A stretch of 64,000 nucleotides of DNA from assembly GCA_026260175.1 (NCBI GenBank), contig JAKCWW010000285.1, forward strand, positions 1 through 64,000, written 5' to 3'. This stretch comes from Reticulitermes lucifugus (lineage: Eukaryota > Arthropoda > Insecta > Blattodea > Rhinotermitidae). Below the pieces are notes generated by a model. The model did no database searches, had not been told where the DNA came from, and saw only the letters and a program-made list of their open reading frames with translations. The first letter of the stretch is position 1. Each line of letters opens with the position of its first letter. Below, piece after piece: positions 57,342 to 64,000 of the stretch. The translations under genes were made by a program, and so were the position numbers.

Positions 57342-57420
57342 GCTTTAAAATGGTGCAAGAATCGTAGCAACATAACACTTCTTTAAGGAGATACAGCTAT
57401 TTAACATGATGTATTTATTT
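57342..57420 (+). repeat. ~75-bp direct repeat, copy 1
   Basis: GCTTTAAAATGGTGCAAGAA, CGTAGC, ATAACA, ATTTAACA and TGTATT occur in the same order as at 57713-57790, 371 bp further on. Confidence 0.65.
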
Positions 57421-57712
57421 TACAATAACGTTTGACAAGATCAGTGGATTGGGGGTAGAGGAATAAAATAATGGCCTCCGCGAAGTACTAGCCTTACTCC
57501 ATATGATTTATTTTTGTGTTGTTGGGCCAAATTGGAAATCTACCAATCAGAACGAGGGGTACTTCATAAAATGGAGCAACAAATTCCATATAATTTTCCG
57601 CTGTTTCTCTTCACTTCTTAAGAAAAGCTTTGTGTGCGTTTCTTCCAGGTTGCAGATGTATCCAAACTTCTGGGGCGTATGTTGAAATCTCACGCCAAAT
57701 AATTTTTTATGG

Positions 57713-57790
57713 GCTTTAAAATGGTGTAATAATTGTAGCCATATAACAGTCCGTTTAGAAGACAAAATCATTTAACAATACGTATTGACT
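57713..57790 (+). repeat. ~75-bp direct repeat, copy 2
   Basis: GCTTTAAAATGGTGTAATAA, TGTAGCCATATAACA, CATTTAACAATACGTATT. Partner of 57342-57420. Confidence 0.65.
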
Positions 57791-60549
57791 TAAAAATCGC
57801 AATTTAAATATATACAACCGGCTTAAATTTGTTACAAAAATTCACTTTAGGAAACCATATTCTCTTTATTCCGTAAATCAATTGTTCAATTTTCATCATG
57901 CGGATACTTCATAGCCATCTCAGTGGTGTGCCATTATGCTCCATAGGTTAATTTTAAATGTCCATCGAAGTGTTTCAACATTTTGGTAACATCAACTATT
58001 CTTTCCATATATTTATGGCACGTTTAACAGTCATAAGAACGAAATCATGACAATCATGGCTTTAATGAAAATGTGTCAAAATATTCCATGTGTGATCTGT
58101 GCTGGACAGAGATTCATTTGGCATAAATCCTTCACAACTTCACTGTTTTTTCTTTATCTCCTTCGCTAAGTATTTTTACTACATGATTCAGTAGTGTGAC
58201 ATATTTTAATCGTTCACTCTCGTGAAACTGACAAACTGAAAAATTAAACCGTTTAAACATAGACTTACGTGCGTGATGTGTACAGTATGAGGTGTGCTGA
58301 ATTCTGTGAATAGATAACATAACAGTAAATAAATAAATAAATAAATAGGACAACACTCTTCCTTGGATAAAACTTATTTCATCACTTCAAGTAACCCGGA
58401 GAAATAAATTCATAATATTCTATTAGAAAATTGCAAAAACGACATGTATATATATATATATATATAAAGCTTTATTTTATGTGTGGGCGTGTTAATTGTA
58501 TTTCTCATGCGCGCACAATGGTGCAGACTTTTATTCTAAATATATGACAATTAATAATGTTGGATTTCTTTCCTCTCTTCGTATCACGTGATATCTGTGT
58601 GGTAATGGCAACGTAAAATTTCTCCTCTCTTTTGTTTACTCTCTGAGCTAGGCGTGTTCTCGCGCTGCGTTAATTCCGTCACATTTATAATGCTTTGTAT
58701 GCTCTCATGCAGACTAAATCCACAGATGCGTATAAATCTTAGCTGTATATGCAAAGCGTTGCATATTGTTCTCACCCCCAACACTCCTAAACTCTCCTTA
58801 CAAGGACCTTAAATCAGGGCCTTAAATACACTCATGCATTAACAAAATTATTCTGCATTACGGAAAACACTTTAAACACAATTATTGCAATTATTTTGCT
58901 TTTTGTTTCTTTCAATTGTGCTCACATTCATCTACTCTTCTATTTTACTGCTATAACTTCTATTACTGCTACACAAGTACTGTTAGTAATACTTCTGCAA
59001 TTAGTGTGTTTCCTCCTTTCTCCAATAATTTCATTAGCTTTTCGGATTTCCTAGCTGATGAATTTTCATTTCACGTTTCATATTGTAGTTAGGGAACCAT
59101 ATTGATAACATATTTGTCAAGAGAATGGAGAGAAATGTAAACATGTGTGGTTTTAACTTTATGTTTTGCTAAGCACAGGCAACAGAATCTTACTTGAGAA
59201 AACAAGTCATTCAGCCTTTCAAGCTCAGATATTCCTACCCTGTCACATGGACAGGAAGTTACACTGAAAAATCCATCACAGCCCGTAACTGGTTCTAACC
59301 TACAGCCAGATGAATTTACACCATGCCTTCACACCGCATTTTTTCATCAACTGTTTAGAAGAAAATTGAGTTTAATGTTATACACGAGCCTCTGGCAATG
59401 TATTGTAGATACTATAATGCTATGTAATAGGGGTAAATACCGGAAGTGACGAATTCCTGGCCATTGATGAAACAGTTTAAAAGGCTACATACGTAAATAA
59501 AAACTAACAAAAAAGAGAAAGAGAGAAACAAGATAAACAAAAATATAAAGTGAAACTGAAAGAATGAAAAGTTCTTGTGGGGGGGGGGGTGGCAGGGTTT
59601 CTGACAGAAAGGAAAAACATGTATTCATTTATTTTCTTTCTATTTCATTTCCAGGACCTTTAAAAGCTACGACTACTGACGACTCTTTGTTGGGACGCTC
59701 AAATATTTGTGTCTTACTTCGATGTTTCAAGTTCTATTAATAGCGTGATTGTCTGTGAAGGTGACTAAATAATGTGTGCCGCTTCCTTAGTCTAAATACT
59801 TCCTCAGCGAGGACTGTTAAGAGGAGGGAAGTGAGAAACATCGAAACATATAGTAGAAAGAATCCAGTTCTCCGACGCACTCTATACTGTAGAATTTGGC
59901 ATTAAATTGGATTTAGAGGCGTAACAGGCAAGAGCGAATTCCCATTCAGAATACACTTAAAACTGTTGTGTCTGAATGTTAAAAAAAAAGAATTCCAGGA
60001 ATAAAGACCCATAACTTATAACACATTTCTATCTCTATCCCTCCGTACAACATGGAACAGAATAGAAGTGACAGAAAGAACGGTGACGTCAGTATAAATG
60101 AACAGTTTGTCAGTCCTAGCTACCAATATTCCTTCTTAGCCATGTAACAAACTTTCCTTAACAAAGAGATTATTTCTCGAAAGGAGGGCGATTTTTCGCC
60201 CCGTAATGTTTGTCTGTTTTGCCTGATAGAGTGATTGTGTGATAAATGTTGTTTTTCTGTTGTCACTGTTCACAAGGTCAGGATTTCGATAATCTGATTA
60301 TGTCCTGCTTACTTAGACATCCATTTCGAAGCCCCACTGGAATAACTACTCCTAGGCCTGCTATCTGGACACAAATCTCCTGGGTAGAATTTGCTAAAAG
60401 AGGTGATATGGCGATAAAGACTTTGACTCTTCAAATATATGTGAAAATAGATTTCAGACTTCTGTGGAGTGCCTTAAGTTTAAATTTTTGCAAAGTCACA
60501 TTCTGCGTTAAGAGAATCTTTGACTCATGACAAATTTGTTATAGTTAGT
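57791..60549. other. AT-rich unassigned stretch
   Basis: (AAAT)n near 58325-58347 and (TA)n near 58447-58466; a G-run at 59578. No supported gene. Confidence 0.45.
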
Positions 60550-60818
60550 TGAATAAACAGGAGACCGACAATAACGACTGAGGTTTCGAAATACATAAGT
60601 GTCGTTCGTGCAACATGTTTCGGCTTATATAAAACCCATCATCAGGCGCCAGCAGAAACATAAGCCTGCATAAGAGAAAACTACTTGTAAAAAGTAGGTT
60701 TTAAGTATATTTACTGGTGCCTGGTGACGGCTTGTGTATGAGCCGAAACATGTAGCACGAACAATAAAATATTGTGAAACCCTTATTTGTGCTTGACGGT
60801 CCCCTTTTTATTTATCTA
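60550..60818. mobile_element. Foldback / MITE-like element with ~108-bp inverted arms
   Basis: The left arm (60550-60658) and right arm (60708-60818) are imperfect reverse complements. Both contain TTCGTG followed by CAACATG or CTACATG, TTTCGGCT, a block ending CCATCATCAGGCGCCAG or CCGTCACCAGGCACCAG, and an outer AGGAGACCGAC or AGGGGACCGTC. The interior of about 50 bp holds a small inner hairpin, CTACTTGTAAAAAGTAG. No coding capacity is present, so it would be non-autonomous. Confidence 0.8.
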
Positions 60819-63800
60819 ATTGTTTACGCATTACAGCGAGCTGTCTTACCCTAAAATTTATTAAATTTACTATTATCATCATATCATCATGAATTTTTAC
60901 TGCAAGGTGTATTCTTTTGTAAATGGACGGGAGTTATATTTATGGATGGTAGCATACGCTAGATACATTGCACGAAGTACGCTTTTCAGGCGAAGGGCTA
61001 GCCAAAGATTTTAGAAACCTGCTATAACATAAACAATTATGAACAGGCTTCAACTGGGTAACAGGAAAGCTGCAGGAACAGGAGGAGGTGAGGGGATGGA
61101 TTCATGCAGTGACGATGATTGGATTGAGGGTTCCTATCCCTTCCACCCAACCCTCCCCCACTGAAAGAGGAGACCGGGCTCAAAAGCATTCAGATATAGA
61201 AACCCTACCGAGACGTCATCCCCCCATATAACGCGCCCGATTTGCTTATTATTGTTCTCGGCTGCACGATACAATGGAGCTTCTATAAGCAAAGGAGGTG
61301 ATAAACAATAGCATAACAATGCATACAGACAGACGGCTTCGGAGGGGGTGGCTCCCATGTCCAATACAGAGGAAAGGGCGGTATCTTGTATTGTAGGTGG
61401 TACGGTACTCATTAGGGGTATTTGAATAGATCTAGGCTATTGTATCCAGATCATACGACAATCTGAACAGTGAAAGAGACGGTAGCTTGATATGAATCTT
61501 AATTTCCGGTTTTCTTCGGTAATTAACTTTGAATTTATAATGAGTAAGATTGAGTACGTCTGCCCTTGAGAAAGAAACATGGCAGCGCAACATATTTTAG
61601 TAACTTAAGGTTGTAGTGCTGATCTGAGATAATTCTACTTCGAAGTAAGGCAAGATTTAGGAAGGCTTAGCCCTTTAAAGCCCTGCAGTTATTCTGTAAC
61701 TATTAGTTTCTTTTTATCTACATCTTGCCTACACGCTGTATTTATATGTTTCGCACGTATGTCTGAAAAACAGAGGGCTTTTCTTTAACAGCATTAACAT
61801 ACTGGTCTTTGTAAAGGAGGCTGTGCGTTTTTACTTTGAAGTAGAATTCACTTTTTGACTTTGTGTTCCATAAAACTCGTGCCTAAAGGATTTAAAAATT
61901 TTAAGGGCAATAATCCGGTTAAGATATATTAATTAAATCGATAATGATGAGATGAAATTCACTCTACTTGTGGTATACACTAGAAGATTAGGATAACATG
62001 GGCGTGCAGATCGGACGGTATAAGCAAAAACATTAAGAAATTTTGGAAGGAAAACTGTTTGAAAGAAAGCGGCAGTAATACCTATTGGAAGAATCGGTTC
62101 AAATGGTGAGGATTTGTTTTTGATAGAATGATTTTGTTATATGAGAGTATTTAAAATAAATACTTTGTGTAATGCGCTGTAAAGACGATCACGAAAATAT
62201 AAAGGTAAGGGCTTAGAAGGAGGCGGTTATGCCGTGATTCAATACAATTTCTTAATATAAGCTTTGAGACGTTCAAAAAACCACAAAACCCTCCGCGGAC
62301 TAGAGCCAGCAGTCTGATCACTAAGTAAGTTTTGGCTACATTGCTAAGTACGCGGTTTTAAGTCTGTGGCTTGGCATTAGAACATTGTTTGATTAAGATA
62401 ATTTGGCCCGTTGGTTGATGAAAACTGAATCCCTGGAGATTTATACCGTGCGAACGAAGGAATTCCTTTCCCAAACAATTCCTAACTCTCAGAACGACTC
62501 TTTCTCAGTGACTACCGGAAGCGTCTATGATGATTGTTCATTACGAGGGCTGTGGGTGTTGTTTGGGTGATGGAATAAACTTGAAGATAGGGGATGTTTC
62601 CGATACTACAGTTTGGCTGGACCAGACAGGCTGAAGAAGGGAAGAAATGAGGAGGGTTGTAATTCCTCAACCTCAATACTGGGCTTTACTCACAGAGACG
62701 CCCAGCACTAATGAAAGAAGCGTCGCTCAGTAGGGGGTAGTCCAGGGGTTGGTTGGTTCAAGGGACGTCGTAAGGAGGAAAGGAACCCCAGGGGGCACCC
62801 TACTGTGATACCACATCCCAAAATCCCATCCCCTCGCCTCCAGAACCTTCTAAAACCTTCTTTCTTTCCTGTACGCTTCCAGCAATCTCTCAGCTTTCGC
62901 AAAAGAACAGAGAAAGAAAAAAAAAGATGGATGTGTTTTTCCACCCCCACCCCCCGCTCACATCAAATCCCCAGCCGGATAGAAGGAAAAGAAAAGCAGG
63001 GTAAGATGAGGAGGTGGGGTAAGAAGGGCATGGACGTCGTGACGCTACCGACGCCAAAAAAGAAGAGGAATAAGACGAGGTGGAAGTTGCTTGTGAGAGG
63101 GAAGGAGGCTAGTTTGAAACCTCGCCATGATTGCTCGTCTCAATGCATGCGTTTTGGGTTGGGTGACGTTTAGAGTTTTTCTGCACTTCCTGCAACAGTC
63201 CAATCGTGGTTCTGCTAAGAGAGCAATGTAATGTGATGTTCGTTGTTAGTGATTATCGAGGTTTATTCACACGTACAAATCATTTCACTTCTTGAAAGTA
63301 AACAATACTAGAGACAATGGGACGTGTTTTGGACAAGAACTTTATTTCCAGAAATTCTTGGTTACATTTCCAGGAAACGTCGATGTTCTTCTACTTTTAA
63401 CCAGGCTTAAAGAATACGTTTGTAGCAGCTCGTGACTTGTCTAGCACAAAGATAAATTTGGTAGAACTTTTAAAATGTTAACAATAAATTTCGTACAAAC
63501 CTGGAACTTCTACACTCTTATAAACAAATAGTCTGTCCGTGTGTCTTAGAAAGAAAAGTGCTTAATCTCTCAAAAAATACCATGCATTGAAATCGCAGTA
63601 TCTTAGGACGTTAGACCAGCGACGTCTGAGCTGCTCAAATGGTGCTCTCTCCAGGAAGGAGTTCCTATACCTATTTGAGAAGTTAAGGAGAATCACTGAC
63701 ATCAAATAGGAATGCATATCACAAAGATTGTACAATAGTGGCCTTGACTAGAGAGGAAATGCCAGGATGAAGACGGTTACATAATGGACAATTGCATCGT

Positions 63801-64000
63801 TTTTACTCCACCAAATAATTTACTATTAAGGTCATACTATCTAGGAGCATGAGGTGTAAGAAGCGTATAGCATATTTGAAGGTGATGAAAGTTGAATTCC
63901 ACATTTTCTATATATTTTCATGTCGGGTGTAGATCAGGTCAGTTCTCACTCTCCTGTCTGTAGCAAATCATTTAAGAGTCTACATGGATCTAAGTCAGTC
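60819..64000. other. Unassigned stretch to window end
   Basis: Mostly AT-rich with no recognisable gene. Bases 62700-63150 are unusually purine/pyrimidine-skewed (CCCCACCC, GAAAGAAAAAAAAAGATGG, AAGAAGAGGAATAAGACGAG) and produce a Lys/Arg/Pro-rich 122-codon frame that looks like low complexity. I do not call it. Confidence 0.45.

Noticed and set aside
62805-63173. 122-codon Lys/Arg/Pro-rich frame
   Set aside because: It arises from purine/pyrimidine-skewed low-complexity sequence, overlaps an 80-codon frame on the other strand, and has no motif.

Overview
The window looks like a gene-poor, repeat-dominated stretch of an arthropod nuclear genome, probably an insect with a large genome. Three things support this: 18S rRNA pieces of eukaryotic type, several tRNA-derived SINE families, and a 5'-truncated Jockey-like LINE. 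The style of the LINE and SINEs suggests a polyneopteran such as a cockroach or termite, but I could not search a database and hold that loosely. I find no convincing intact protein-coding gene. The many open frames in the first 15 kb are by-products of GC-rich tandem repeats.

Layout. Bases 1-360 are a degenerate GC-rich repeat, and 361-1202 are transitional sequence with an (AC)n run. Bases 1203-8571 hold about 97 diverged copies of a 76-bp satellite (unit consensus about 71% GC by hand count). Bases 8572-10932 hold three related modules. Modules 1 and 2 open with a variant 76-bp repeat and module 3 with other sequence; all three then have one or more 51-bp repeats, the first ~170 nt of 18S rDNA on the minus strand, and a conserved flank upstream of the 18S 5' end. 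Bases 10933-14215 return to the 76-bp satellite (about 43 copies). Bases 14222-15968 are 2.7 copies of a ~635-bp repeat. The third copy is interrupted at 15968/15969 by the 3' end of a LINE with two in-frame stops. I read 1203-15968 as a satellite derived from the intergenic spacer and 5' end of an rDNA unit, amplified outside a functional rDNA repeat.

From about 16.8 kb the sequence becomes AT-rich. A pair of ~250-bp direct repeats (16785 and 17582) flanks a 50-N gap and a (GGTT)n run. Bases 18-64 kb are mostly unassigned single-copy-looking DNA with dispersed elements: at least four tRNA-derived SINE families (called A-D here), one ~500-bp repeat present twice in opposite orientation, a foldback element, a nearly perfect 85-bp palindrome, degenerate minisatellites and microsatellites. 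Two isolated open frames (22195-23202 and 44798-45106) are longer or more protein-like than expected but match nothing I recognise.

There is no operon-like organisation or pathway here. The parts relate as repeat biology: rDNA-derived satellite formation in the left quarter, and LINE-driven SINE insertion elsewhere, including one SINE whose tail resembles that of the LINE in the same window.
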